Shown here one piece after another: positions 25,232 to 36,000 of a stretch of DNA of 64,000 nt. The notes below the pieces were generated by a model that saw nothing but the letters and a program-made list of their open reading frames with translations, made no database searches and was not told where the DNA came from. Position 1 is the first letter of the stretch. Each line of letters begins with the position of its first letter. The DNA is from Pseudomonas viridiflava. Lineage in GTDB: Bacteria > Pseudomonadota > Gammaproteobacteria > Pseudomonadales > Pseudomonadaceae. Location of the stretch: assembly GCF_900580865.1 (NCBI RefSeq), contig NZ_UTBZ01000099.1, positions 313,921 to 377,920 of the forward strand, read 5' to 3'. Made by a program: the position numbers and the translations under genes.

Positions 25232-26816
25232 GCCAAAGCGTGGAGCAAGTGCCGGTCGCTATTGCGTTCGGTACTGGCTCTGCGATGAACAAATACGCCG
25301 AAATCTGCCCCCCATGAAGGGTGAGCCGGGGCGAACGCCCCTTCGCAAACAGTGGTCTCTCGCCATGTAAACCCGCATCTGTTAGCCACCAGATTCTTAG
25401 GTTGCGGCAATCAAGAACAGTCACGCCATCAATGTAGGTGAGGCGAACCGGATCGCTGATCAGACTCAGAACACCGCGACGGGTGAGCTTCAAAAAATCA
25501 TCCAGTGAAGATCGCACTTCAAACCTCAGATCAATACCAGCGGAGCTGTAGTAAGAGAACACCGGAAACCAGTACGCTGAAGCGATGATGACCTGGTCAC
25601 CAGAAAGCGCGTTCTGATTCAACTGCATTACCAATGAAGCAAACCCAGTGTCTTTGCGCACGTTTGTACCGTTTAATTCATCGTTTTGTCGGTACACCAT
25701 CGTTAGCCCGTGCAATTGGACAACCACCACAAAAAACAGAACTGCACTCGCCAACCAAATTCGACGTTTCCCCCAGATATCCAGCGCGACCGCTGTCATC
25801 ATTGCCAAAGCCGGAGCCGAAAAGAACAGGTATCGAGGTACAAATAGCGCATGCAGCAAGGCAATCAGATAGAGAGCAATCAGCGGCACAAAAAAATAGC
25901 TGACCAGCAGCCAGTTGAACCGTTGTTCATCAGAACTGTTCGCAATGATTGTCGCAGCAAACAGCAACATCAATACCAATGGAAGCAACCTCAACATCGG
26001 CGACTGGAAGCTGTCGGTGGCGATTACGGAGAACTGCCAGACAATCATCAAGGCTTGCTGCAACGTCACGGGAGCTATCCAATCCAATACCCCCGTGTCA
26101 GCCAATTGATTGAAGAGATGGGGGACCCAGGGCAGGTACAAGAACACGACGGCAATGTTGGTGATCAGCCACTCCCCAGGTCCAATGGTCACCACGGTCC
26201 GGGAACTGCGGCTCTGCCACCAGAACAACCAATGCACCAACACACACAAACCGGCGAAATAATGCGTATAAAACGCAGCAACCATCAGCAACGCGTAAAT
26301 CACCGCAAAGCGTTTTTGCTCCGGCGCCCGTGCCCAGCACACCAATGCCAGGGTCGCTCCCATCAGCCAGAATCCAAGCAAGGTGTACATCCTGGCTTCC
26401 TGGCTAAAACGTATCGAAATCGGTAACAACGCCAACAGCAATGCCGCAATCCAGGTCGCCCGACGCGTTGAGATCAGGCTCATCAACTTGATACACAACA
26501 ATAACGTGCCGACATCCGCTAACACGCTCAAGGCTCGTGCCGGCAATGGGGCATCGCCCCACACTGCGCCCCAGTAATGCAAGAACATGTAATAGAGCGG
26601 CGGATGAACGTCCAGGCTCGTCAGCGCCCAGATACGTGTCGGCGTTTCCCGCGCAAGCAGCAGGCTATAGGCCTCGTCGCCCCATATTGCCGGCACCGTA
26701 ATGGAGTGGAAGCGTACGAACAGTGCAATGATCAACACCGCAACCAAAGCCAGTCGATCCAATTGCGCTGACGCAGGAGATCGTCCAAAGAGCCCAACAG
26801 CCAACAAGTGCTTCAT
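25140..26816 (-). CDS. GT39/ArnT-like membrane glycosyltransferase
   Basis: Polytopic protein, 558 residues, of the dolichyl/undecaprenyl-phosphate-sugar-using GT-C class. The catalytic first-loop acidic motif WGDEAY (D47, E48) and the following DVHPPLYYMFLHYWG are typical of PMT/ArnT relatives. About a dozen hydrophobic segments follow, then a soluble C-terminal domain. It probably moves a sugar from a lipid carrier to a cell-envelope acceptor. It is coupled to the upstream gtrA-like gene (TGATG overlap). The last 30 residues (rich in Pro, Ala and Ser) are read through the 3' end of the opposite-strand gene and may be an extension created by loss of the original stop. Base composition is visibly less GC-rich than the neighbours. 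Confidence 0.85.
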   Translation of the reverse strand: MKHLLAVGLFGRSPASAQLDRLALVAVLIIALFVRFHSITVPAIWGDEAYSLLLARETPTRIWALTSLDVHPPLYYMFLHYWGAVWGDAPLPARALSVLADVGTLLLCIKLMSLISTRRATWIAALLLALLPISIRFSQEARMYTLLGFWLMGATLALVCWARAPEQKRFAVIYALLMVAAFYTHYFAGLCVLVHWLFWWQSRSSRTVVTIGPGEWLITNIAVVFLYLPWVPHLFNQLADTGVLDWIAPVTLQQALMIVWQFSVIATDSFQSPMLRLLPLVLMLLFAATIIANSSDEQRFNWLLVSYFFVPLIALYLIALLHALFVPRYLFFSAPALAMMTAVALDIWGKRRIWLASAVLFFVVVVQLHGLTMVYRQNDELNGTNVRKDTGFASLVMQLNQNALSGDQVIIASAYWFPVFSYYSSAGIDLRFEVRSSLDDFLKLTRRGVLSLISDPVRLTYIDGVTVLDCRNLRIWWLTDAGLHGERPLFAKGRSPRLTLHGGQISAYLFIAEPVPNAIATGTCSTLWPRLQPLPAAQNCPPAPSATSASKTRHSLPR

Positions 26817-27175
26817 CACCGTTGCTCACGCAACAGCACGTACCTGAAAAAACCGTATCCGGCCAGAAAATTGATCAGCGTGAACACCACCACAGTCATC
26901 AGTCCCGGCCAATGACGCGCATCGGCAATCGAACCGATGCCGAAACTGACTCCGCCCATCAGCACAATTAACAACAGATAGCCAAACACCGACGTTCTGC
27001 TCTCGAAGGTGTACAGCATGTTCACGTAAAACGAGAACGCAGCCGCCACGCAAAACGCGGCAAAGTTACTGGCGGCTTGCGACAGCTCGATGGCACTGCA
27101 CAGCACAAAAAAGATTTGCCAATGGATCAATCCATCGGCGATTCCGATAACCGTCACTGCTGAGAATCCCTTCAT
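26816..27175 (-). CDS. GtrA family membrane protein
   Basis: Small four-helix membrane protein, 119 residues, of the GtrA family, whose members are thought to flip or position polyprenyl-phosphate-linked sugars. The helices read SAVTVIGIADGLIHWQIFFVL, AASNFAAFCVAAAFSFYVNMLYTF, FGYLLLIVLMGGVSFGI and LMTVVVFTLINFLAGYGFFRYV. The ATG at 27175 gives the family's usual length; a TTG at 27214 would add 13 residues. Directly coupled to the GT39 gene, so the pair likely decorates an envelope glycan. No GtrB-like transferase is adjacent. Confidence 0.83.
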   Translation of the reverse strand: MKGFSAVTVIGIADGLIHWQIFFVLCSAIELSQAASNFAAFCVAAAFSFYVNMLYTFESRTSVFGYLLLIVLMGGVSFGIGSIADARHWPGLMTVVVFTLINFLAGYGFFRYVLLREQR

Positions 27176-27351
27176 GCCGGTGCCCCGCTCTTGCCACGTT
27201 TGGCGAAGCTTCAACCTAGGCCAAGGCAGGTACCAGGTCTACTGTCAGAAATTACAGGTGCGCGGCTACTTCCGACGAGTGGTCTTCAAACTGCTGCTGA
27301 GCTAGCGCAGGAGGCTCAGCTTTGGAGACGATCCGCGGCATGGGCAATAAA

Positions 27352-27386
27352 AAACCCCGATCTCTCGACCGGGGTTTCGTTTTTTC
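27352..27386. terminator. Bidirectional intrinsic terminator
   Basis: AAACCCCG (27352-27359) pairs with CGGGGTTT (27370-27377), with A/T runs on both sides. It lies 13 bases beyond the stop of the amino-acid permease on the minus strand, where the transcript would end in a U tract, so it probably terminates that gene. Confidence 0.85.
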
Positions 27387-27398
27387 AGCCGCTACGAC

Positions 27399-28820
27399 TT
27401 AAGAAGCCGAACGCACAGCACCCTGCGTTTCGCCGGTCGGTTGCAACTTGAACACGTAGAACAACACCGTCAGCAGCACCAGGAACGCAGGCCCCACATA
27501 CAGCGCCACGCGAGTGTCCGGGAAGTACGCCATCAGGCCGACCACCAGCACCAGGAACGCCAAGGCAAAGTACGAGCTGACCGGGTACAGCCACATCTTG
27601 TACTTGAGGCCGGCACGTTCGCTGGCGCTCAGGCCTTTGCGGAATTTCAGCTGCGCCAGCAGGATCATCACCCAGGTCCAGATCGCGCCGAAGGTGGCAA
27701 TCGAGGTCACCCAGACAAAGACTTTTTCCGGCACCAGATAGTTGAGCATTACGCCCAAGAGCAACACCGCAATCGACAGCAACAACGCTCGACGCGGCAC
27801 ACCGTTATTCGAAGTCTTGGCAAAACCCGCCGGGGCCTGACCGTTCTGCGCCAGGCTGTAAAGCATGCGCCCGGTGCTGAAGATGCCGCCGTTGCACGAC
27901 GACAGCGCCGCAGTGATCACCACGAAGTTGATGATGCCGGCAGCGGTCTTGATGCCCAGACGCTCAAAGGTCATCACGAACGGACTGCCCTGCGTGCCGA
28001 TTTCGTTCCATGGGTAGATCGACAGAATCACGAACAGTGCGCCGACGTAGAACAGCAGAATCCGCCAGAACACCGAGCCGATCGCGTCAGGAATGGTCTT
28101 CTGCGGGTTCTTGGCTTCACCGGCGGTCAGGCCGATCATCTCGACGCCAAGGTAGGCGAACATGACCATTTGCAGCGACATCAGCACGCCGGTCACGCCG
28201 TTGGGCATGAAGCCGCCGTGGGCCCACAGGTTGGAAATCCCCAGCGCCACGCCGTCATTGCCGAAACCGAAAGCGATGATGCCGATGCCGCCGATGACCA
28301 TGGCGATGATGGTGACGATCTTGATCAGGGCGAACCAGAACTCGAATTCACCGAAGGCCTTCACCGCGATCAGGTTGATCGAGCCCATGCTGATCAGCGC
28401 CGCGAGGGCCCAGATCCAGCGCGGCACATCGGGAAACCAGATGCCCATGTACACGGCCACCGCGGTGATTTCCGCGACGCAGGTCACCAGCCACAGGAAC
28501 CAGTAGTTCCAGCCAGTGAGGAAGCCTGCCAACGGGCCGAGGTAGTCTTGCGCGTAACGGCTGAAGGAGCCGGCGACCGGGTTATGCACGGCCATCTCGC
28601 CGAGCGCACGCATGATCACCAGGATCGCCAGACCACCGAGAATGTAGGACAGCATGATCGCCGGGCCGGCCATTTCGATGGCCTTGGCCGAACCTAAAAA
28701 CAGACCGACGCCGATACAGGCACCGAGCGCCATCAGGCGAATATGCCGTTCGCCGAGTTCGCGTTTGAGCGGACCGCCCTGAGCGGTATCGCCGTGAGGC
28801 AGTTGATTGCCGACTGGCAT
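27399..28820 (-). CDS. AAT-family amino-acid permease (ProY/GabP-like)
   Basis: Proton-coupled importer of 473 residues with twelve membrane segments. The amino-acid transporter signature reads LMALGACIGVGLFLGSAKAIEMAGPAIMLSYILGG, followed by EMAVHNPVAGSFSRYAQDY. It resembles proline-specific (ProY), GABA or aromatic amino-acid permeases; the specificity is not assignable by eye. The ATG at 28820 (MPVGNQLPHG) is preceded by GAGGTTGC; the longer frame to 28940 has no support. A terminator lies directly after its stop. Confidence 0.9.
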   Translation of the reverse strand: MPVGNQLPHGDTAQGGPLKRELGERHIRLMALGACIGVGLFLGSAKAIEMAGPAIMLSYILGGLAILVIMRALGEMAVHNPVAGSFSRYAQDYLGPLAGFLTGWNYWFLWLVTCVAEITAVAVYMGIWFPDVPRWIWALAALISMGSINLIAVKAFGEFEFWFALIKIVTIIAMVIGGIGIIAFGFGNDGVALGISNLWAHGGFMPNGVTGVLMSLQMVMFAYLGVEMIGLTAGEAKNPQKTIPDAIGSVFWRILLFYVGALFVILSIYPWNEIGTQGSPFVMTFERLGIKTAAGIINFVVITAALSSCNGGIFSTGRMLYSLAQNGQAPAGFAKTSNNGVPRRALLLSIAVLLLGVMLNYLVPEKVFVWVTSIATFGAIWTWVMILLAQLKFRKGLSASERAGLKYKMWLYPVSSYFALAFLVLVVGLMAYFPDTRVALYVGPAFLVLLTVLFYVFKLQPTGETQGAVRSAS

Positions 28821-29220
28821 AGGGGTGCAACCTCGTCTTGTTATTGGATATGACCACCGAGTGTCGAAGCGTCGGCCGATAAGCCTTGGCTGGAAATGAA
28901 ACCGCGCCTGCTTTGTGGGCAGACGCGTCTTGCAGGGCAACCTGAAAGATCAGCGGGGCGTGCAGTATAAAAACCTTGATGCAGGTCTTTTCACTCTATA
29001 AATCACAAGATTCAGCGGGAGTTGCCGCAAGAATGCTAGCAGACCCATCGGATCAACTGGCACAAGTAGGAAAACTCGTCACTGAAAACGGCGGCGAGTA
29101 TTTCACAAAAAGACTGATCCGTTCTGCTTCGCCCGGCTTTTTAGCGCTGTCGACAACGTGTTACCGGCGTCTCTGCCGCCGCTGGAATGTCGCAACAGTG
29201 CGCTGACAAGGCAGGCCGGA
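28821..29220. other. Intergenic space without a recognised gene
   Basis: 400 bases between the permease start and the stop of the C58-type toxin. A 76-codon open frame at 28976-29206 has no ribosome binding site and no recognisable product. I see no repeat or clear terminator; part of it must hold the permease promoter. Confidence 0.5.
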
Positions 29221-32200
29221 TCACACGCTCAGGGGCGCGGATGAAAAGTTTTCGAGGGTGCTGCGTATGTCACTTATTTCGACTTCGTCAGGCTTGAACT
29301 CGTTAACAGCATAATCAGCGCCACCGCGCTTTTTCCCATACGGCTGGAAGGTCTTCGCCAAGGCCCCGTCCCCTAACGCTTTGGACAAGCCTTCCTGTAA
29401 GGTTTTCTGGGTGTCAAATAGCGCAACGCCAGAGTTAGGGTCGTAAAAGAACCACTCTTGCTTGCCGGCTGTGAATCTTGTGCCGGCGACCATTCCATGA
29501 CTTTTAGTGCCAATCATGAATATTTTTGCATCACGAGCATCGACGAGTTCATCGATGATGTTCTGCGCATCCATTTTTTTTGGCTTGCCCCCTGTATGGA
29601 ATGAATATTTGGCACCCAGTCGCTGCTGACTCTTTTCCAGATCGGCAATAAATTGCGCCGCTTGCGGAGCGGTGTGGTTATCAGCAGCCTTGGCGACATT
29701 CCTTAAAAACGTACCTTCTCGCCGATGATGAAAGGCATACGCCATGCCGTATGACAGCGCGGCGCATCTGCCATTGGAAGCCATATCGACCCGTGCCAGT
29801 AAATAACACTGCGAAAACGGCACGACTTTGACACCTTTGGGCATGTCCCGAATGAGCCGTTTTTGATAAACAGTCGCGTCTAGAAACAGGCTCTCTTTTA
29901 TCTCCCTTGTCAAAGCCCCCATTTCTTCGGGGAGCAAACCAGGTTTCGTCGCCAACTCCACCAACTCCAGCGTGTTCATGCGGGAACTGTAATCAGTGAT
30001 GGTTTCCAGAATATCCAGCCCATCTTCGTAGCCATTTTTGAAGGCTGAAACATTGTTCGGCGTGCAGGCAGCCTTGATATTGTCGTGAAAACTCGAATAG
30101 CGATCGGCGTAGTTTGCATCCGCTCCAAACAGGCTGCCCATACGGACTTGTCTGGACTGAAAGTCGCCGGGGACGCCATAAACTCTATTGCTTGCAAGAT
30201 TGTAGGGATACCACTGATCGTTTTTCAGAACGCCGATGCCATCAATCCGCAACTCGCCTACCTTCCAGATGCCTGGCAATGCAGTCGCGTGTTGTTTACT
30301 CACTGCGTCCAACAGCTCATAGGTGCCCGCAGCCCCGCCGCGCAACCTGACGATACTTTCCAGGCCGCGGTTCGCCAGGAACTTGACTCCGTTGCCTGCG
30401 AGTCGTGCTCCTCCGATAGCCAGAACGTGCAGCCCGCTGAGCGGGTTGAGTTCGCCAATGACCAGCGCGCCGATGATTTTCGCGGCCTTGAGCGCCTTGC
30501 TGAGTGCCGATGCCGTCCTGGCGCCCAATTGTGCCAACTTAGCTGCGGCACTCACGCCAGCGGTGACGAACCCCAAGACATCGAGAAACAGGTCAATTGC
30601 ACCGTCCAGATATTTGCCGTCGATAAAATTGCTGATGGCCGATTTGAAGGGGATCAGATTGAGCAGAAACTGCACGCGCGAATCCAGCACCGCCAGTTCC
30701 TTGTCCCACGTGGTCTGGCCTTCAGCGGCTTTGAGAATATCGTCACTGTCGTAATCAAGATGTTCGATAAACGCATCGGCAATAAGGCGGGTTCTTTCCC
30801 CGGAATAACTGTCGGGAACGGGTGGAGTCCATGATTGGTAATGTCTTCGTTTAAACTTCTTGATAGTTTCACTATCAGCAACTTTGAAAGGCCTTATGCC
30901 GTAGGAAATGCTCGGGACTTCTCGGCTGACCTGATCGACATGCGTGGCTGGATCAGAGTCTATTTTACTGATTGAGCCTGCACTCAGATCGAAGCAATAC
31001 ACCGAGACACTTTTATCAAGGCCTCGCTCGACCCTCAACGTCAGACTCTTGTTGGTCTCGGTAATACGCTCTCCCCAAAAACCCAAACTTAACTTGATCG
31101 TCTTGTCCTGATAGAAATCGATCTTGCCGTATTCGAGGTTCTCACGGTCTTCCAGCGGTAACTCGGATATCAGGTGTCGCACCGTTAACCGGGCGCCTTC
31201 CTTGAGATTATTCAGCGTCGTTTCAAACTCCCGGTTGAAGGTCCGTCGTACACGCAGATCCAGTTCGTTGATGTCGTGAATACGGTATTTCACCAATGGG
31301 TGGCTGGTTTTCCACTTGAACGCCCCGTCCATCATCGCGACGTCCAGCAGCGTGTGCAGACCGGCCGGCCCCTGGATTGCACTTGGCAGCGGGGAGAGAG
31401 CGTCGACGATTTTCTCTCCTAGCGATCGGTCCCACTCAAGCACGTGCTCTTCAATGGGATAGTCTTCGCCAAACTCCTTTTTCAGCCCGGCCCGGGCCAT
31501 TTCCTTGCGACTCGGGAACACACTGCCCAACAGGATTGGCGTGTTGAGCCGGTCGGCCAATGCATCATTGAAACGTGTTTTCAGTACACCCAATTCTGCC
31601 TGGGTGTAATTTCCATCCTCTTTCCTTGCCACCAGACCATGGACAACACCCCAATCAATCAGCGTAACGGTCTGCGCGTACTGAGTAACGGCCGGGTCGA
31701 ACAACGCAGCACGTTCGGCGCAGACCATGACTTGCGCGAACGTCATGTTCGCCACCTTGCCCGGCGACTGAGCTTCGATGGTCGCGACGGCAACCGCGAG
31801 GTTGAACCATGCCGGACCACCGTACTTCACGCCGACAGGAATCTCTTTGATCAGGAACAGGGGAGCGTTGTTCGCCAGCAAAACGTACGCGCCCAATCCG
31901 GCTATCTGGGGGGTGCTGACAAGTTCCTTGATCAGATGTTTGCGCAGTTCATCGAACACTGCCGTAACCGGTTTCCCCCAATGTTGCTTACTGCCCAGAT
32001 CGAAACCAGCGACGCTATTGCGTTTAGGGTTTTCAATCGACTGCGGATCAAGACTCAGTTGAAGAGCAGCCAGTGCGTAGTCATTGACACTTTCATCCGA
32101 GGCATAACCTTTCAAGCGAGTTTGCACCGCCAGCCCCAATGCCTGACCGCGAGTTCCGGCAATCAGGGTTTCCAGCGCATTGGCTGGTTCGCGCAATGTT

Positions 32201-32475
32201 TCGAGAGTAAGCGGCTGTTCCATGTTCAGAAGTTCCAGCAGCCCTTGACCTGTCCATGGCAAGTCATCAAGACCTTCGATATAAATCCGCACGGCTTCCA
32301 GCACCTGCTTCTTTTGCTCGGCACTTAAAGGAATCTGCCAGGATAAAGCGCCGGCAAAATCAGCCAGTGCGGAAGGCAAAACCTTTTCTGCTTCAAGTCT
32401 GGTGAGGTCAATGTTACTTGTATCACTATCAGACGCCGAAACAACATTCGACACAGAGCCATTGGACTCAGACAT
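29221..32475 (-). CDS. Large toxin-like protein with C-terminal YopT-type (C58) cysteine protease domain
   Basis: Protein of 1084 residues. After about 600 mostly helical residues comes a strongly hydrophobic segment (about 604-683) resembling the membrane-inserting region of large toxins. A short module follows (GIWKVGELRIDGIGVLKNDQ). The C-terminal 200 residues contain NGRCAALSYGMAYAF, SHGMVAG and FFYDPNSGVALF. C904, H993 and D1012 form a Cys-His-Asp set whose order, spacing and sequence (D in a DPN-G context) match the YopT/AvrPphB C58 protease family. Such enzymes cleave host signalling proteins. No signal peptide is visible. AAGGAG precedes the ATG. GC content is visibly lower than in neighbouring genes and the upstream spacer is AT-rich, consistent with horizontal acquisition. 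The target and export route are unknown. Confidence 0.82.
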   Translation of the reverse strand: MSESNGSVSNVVSASDSDTSNIDLTRLEAEKVLPSALADFAGALSWQIPLSAEQKKQVLEAVRIYIEGLDDLPWTGQGLLELLNMEQPLTLETLREPANALETLIAGTRGQALGLAVQTRLKGYASDESVNDYALAALQLSLDPQSIENPKRNSVAGFDLGSKQHWGKPVTAVFDELRKHLIKELVSTPQIAGLGAYVLLANNAPLFLIKEIPVGVKYGGPAWFNLAVAVATIEAQSPGKVANMTFAQVMVCAERAALFDPAVTQYAQTVTLIDWGVVHGLVARKEDGNYTQAELGVLKTRFNDALADRLNTPILLGSVFPSRKEMARAGLKKEFGEDYPIEEHVLEWDRSLGEKIVDALSPLPSAIQGPAGLHTLLDVAMMDGAFKWKTSHPLVKYRIHDINELDLRVRRTFNREFETTLNNLKEGARLTVRHLISELPLEDRENLEYGKIDFYQDKTIKLSLGFWGERITETNKSLTLRVERGLDKSVSVYCFDLSAGSISKIDSDPATHVDQVSREVPSISYGIRPFKVADSETIKKFKRRHYQSWTPPVPDSYSGERTRLIADAFIEHLDYDSDDILKAAEGQTTWDKELAVLDSRVQFLLNLIPFKSAISNFIDGKYLDGAIDLFLDVLGFVTAGVSAAAKLAQLGARTASALSKALKAAKIIGALVIGELNPLSGLHVLAIGGARLAGNGVKFLANRGLESIVRLRGGAAGTYELLDAVSKQHATALPGIWKVGELRIDGIGVLKNDQWYPYNLASNRVYGVPGDFQSRQVRMGSLFGADANYADRYSSFHDNIKAACTPNNVSAFKNGYEDGLDILETITDYSSRMNTLELVELATKPGLLPEEMGALTREIKESLFLDATVYQKRLIRDMPKGVKVVPFSQCYLLARVDMASNGRCAALSYGMAYAFHHRREGTFLRNVAKAADNHTAPQAAQFIADLEKSQQRLGAKYSFHTGGKPKKMDAQNIIDELVDARDAKIFMIGTKSHGMVAGTRFTAGKQEWFFYDPNSGVALFDTQKTLQEGLSKALGDGALAKTFQPYGKKRGGADYAVNEFKPDEVEISDIRSTLENFSSAPLSV

Positions 32476-33004
32476 ACACTACTCCTTGAGGATTAAAACA
32501 AGGGAAAAGTAAACATCCAAAACCCTCAAAGAAACAGTCGACAAGCATTACCAATTAAGTGTTTTACCAACTGTATATAAAAGCTTAACCTGCAAACACC
32601 TAAAACACCCCGCACCGATTCATATGCCAACTTACCAACATCAAGCGCCATGGAGGCAAAAACAGCCAGAAAGCTCAAACCATAAAAACTTATCAACTTA
32701 TGTTTTTGCGAACTTTCTTATTCGGTATTAACTATAAAAATCACTCATGCTTTAACCACCAGCGCCGGACCCGATTATTGGAGCGGCAACGGCTGTAACC
32801 GAATCTTGAACCGAGTGCGTTTCGAGAACGCACGGAATGATCTTATGGCTGGCTGACGATCACGCCGTAAACAATGGACAGAACTGCGGCCACTCATCGA
32901 GTGACCGAGGCTTGTCAGGGCTTCGATGCTCATCCCCCTCAGAATTCCCTCGCCCCTCACCAACCAACGTCTAAGCTTCAGACAAGTCCGATCAATCTGC
33001 GTGA
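32476..33004. other. AT-rich divergent intergenic region
   Basis: About 530 bases between the divergent C58-type toxin and the penicillin-binding protein. The first 270 bases are clearly AT-rich compared with the rest of the window and should contain the toxin promoter. The remainder is closer to average. A 62-codon minus-strand frame (32775-32963) has no support. No repeat of the three local families is present. Confidence 0.5.
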
Positions 33005-36000
33005 ATGGATCAATCGACTATGGGCGCTTTGTGGCAAACCGATTCGAGTAAAGCCGTGGTTCCGACTGACCGTGTGGATGAAGCGCCTGTCCCTGAAAAA
33101 CCCCGCCGCAATCGGCACGGGTGGAAGGCTTTCTGGTTGTTGCTGGTGATTATCGCGATCGTGGTAGGACTGGCCGCGTCCAAGGAAATGCGCACCTCGC
33201 GCTTTCAGTCGCGCGAGCTCAGCCAATACGCCGCTTCGCTGACTTACCATCTGGAATCCGGCCCCAGCGAAGCGATTCGCTATCCGGGCAATGGGCCGTT
33301 CGATCTGCGCCTGGGTTACAGCTCCCTCGATGAATTCCTGCCGCGCCTGCTCAAACGCAACTATGTCGTCACCGAGCAGACGCGGTTTTCCCCGGCGCTG
33401 CTCAGCTACACCGACAAAGGCCTGTTCGTGCCGTATTCCGAGAAGATCCAGGCCGGGCTGTCGATCACCGATTGCCGGGCTGCGCCGCTGTACAAGTACA
33501 ACTATCCGCAACAGCTGTACGCAAGCTTCGCGGCGATCCCGCCCGTGGTAGTCAGCAGCCTGTTGTTTATCGAAAACCGTTTTCTGCTCGACCCAAAACA
33601 ACCGCTGGCCAATCCGGCTGTGGATTGGCCGCGCTTCGGCATGGCGGCGTGGTCGCAAGTCGCCAAATTGCTGCGCCTGCCGGGACAATCGGCGGGTGGC
33701 AGTACGTTAGCGACGCAGTTGGAAAAGTACCGGCATTCACCGGATGGCCTGACAGTGTCCGGTGCCGAGAAACTGCGGCAGATGATGTCAGCCAGCGTCC
33801 GTGCCTATCAGCCCGGCCCGCAAACCCTGGGGGCACGGCAGAATATCGTGCGCGATTACCTCAACAGCGTGCCGCTGTCGGCGGTGCCGGGGCATGGTGA
33901 AGTGCATGGCATGGCGGAAGGCTTGCGCGTCTGGTACGGCAGTGACTTCAACCAGGCCAACGCACAGTTGAACAGCCCGGCTACCGATCCGAAGAGCATG
34001 GCCGCCAAAGGCCTGGTCCTGCGGGAAATGCTCTCGCTGATGATCGCCCAGCGCCGCCCCTCGCATTATCTGACCAAGGGCCGCGAAGAACTCGCCGACC
34101 TCACCGACAGCCACTTGCGCCTGCTCAAGCAGAACGGTGTGATCGACAGCGCGTTGGCCGATGCCGCCCTGACCAGCAAAGTCACTTATCGCGACTGGCA
34201 GACCCAGCCGACCATTCAGCCCATCGAAACCAATAAAGGCATCAGCGTCGCCCGGAGCCGACTGGCGAGCATGCTCAACCGGCCGCTGTACGATCTCGAC
34301 CGTCTCGACCTCTCGGCCACCAGCACCCTGCAGGGCGATCTGCAAACCCAGGCCACCGCTTATCTGAAGAAACTTGCCGACCCCGCTTATGCCGCGGAAA
34401 TCGGCCTGCTCGGTGAACGCTTGTTGACGCCGACCAGCACCACGCAAGTGCGCTACAGCTTCACCCTCTTCGAACTGACCCCCGACGGTTCCCGGGTGCG
34501 GGTGCAGACCGACAGCACCGACCAGCCGTTCGACATCAACGAAGGCAGCAAACTCGAACTCGGCTCGACCGCGAAAATGCGTGTGCTGACCACTTACCTG
34601 CAAATCATCGCCGAACTGCATGACAAGTACGGAGCGATGAGCGTGCCGGAACTGAAGAAAGTCGAAGTCCCCGATCAGGATCGCCTGAGCCAGTGGGTCA
34701 TCGATTACCTGATCCAGAACAAGGATCACGACCTGTCGAAGCTGCTCGGCGCAGCCCTCGACCGCAAATATTCGGCCAGCCCCGGCGAGGCATTTTTCAC
34801 CGGCGGCGGCTTGCACACGTTCCACAACTTTCGCAAAGAAGACAACGGCCGCCTGCCGACCCTGCGCGACGCCCTGCGCGAGTCGATCAACCTGCCGTTC
34901 ATTCGGCTGATGCGTGATCTGGTGCGTTACACCACCTACTCCGGCCCCAACAACAGTGCCGAATTGCTCAAGGATGATCGCGACCCGCGGCGTCAGGAAT
35001 ACCTGGCGAATTTCGCTGACCGCGAAGGCACTTCGTTCCAGCTCAAGTTCTGGAAAAAGTACAAAAACAAAGACACTCAGGCGCGTCTCGACACCTTTCT
35101 CGACAGCATGCGCCCGACGCCGATCCGCATGGCCGCCGTGCATCGCTACCTGCTGCCGGATGCCAGTCAGGAAGACTTCAACACCTTTGTGCGCTCGCAC
35201 CTGAAAGGCGCCAAGCTCAGCGAAAAACTCACCGACGATCGCCTGATCCGCCTCTACGATTCCTACGGTCCCGGCAGTTACGATTTGCCTGATCAAGGCT
35301 TCATCGCCAAAGTGCATCCGCTCGACCTGTGGATGATGGGCTACCTGCTGAACCACCCGGACGCGACCTTCAGCGAGATCGTCAAGGCCAGCCATTTCGA
35401 GCGTCAGGAAGTCTATAGCTGGCTGTTCAAGAGCAAGCACAAGGGCGCCCGCGACAGCCGTATTCGCACCATGCTCGAGATCGAGGCGTTCCTCGAGATT
35501 CACCAGCGCTGGCAGAAAGTCGGTTATCCGTTCGATCACCTGGTGCCGTCGCTGGCCACCGCCATTGGCAGCTCCGGCGATCGCCCCGCTGCACTGGCCG
35601 AGTTGATCGGCACCATCCTCAATGACGGCGTGCGCATGCCGACGTTGCGCATCGACAGCCTGCATTTCGCCGCTGGCACACCGTACGAAACGCAACTGGT
35701 CAACGACCCGCATGTCGGCAAACGGGTGATGCCGTCCGAGGTCGCCACCGCCATGCGCGAGGCGCTGTCGCAAGTGGTCGACGCGGGTACGGCAAAACGT
35801 GTTTCCGGCAGTTTCAAACTGGCTGATGGCAGCCCACTGGCCATGGGTGGCAAAACCGGGACCGGCGACAACCGCATCGAGGCCATCGGTTCGGGTGGAC
35901 GCATCCTCAGCTCGAAGTCGATCAACCGTACCGCGACCTTCGTTTTCTACATCGGCGATCACCATTTCGGCACCCTCACCGCGTTCGTGCCGGGGCGCTC

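Noticed and set aside
28976..29206. 76-codon frame in the gap after the C58-type toxin
   Set aside because: No Shine-Dalgarno sequence, no recognisable domain and no conserved context.
32775..32963. 62-codon minus-strand frame before the penicillin-binding protein
   Set aside because: No ribosome binding site and composition like a chance frame.
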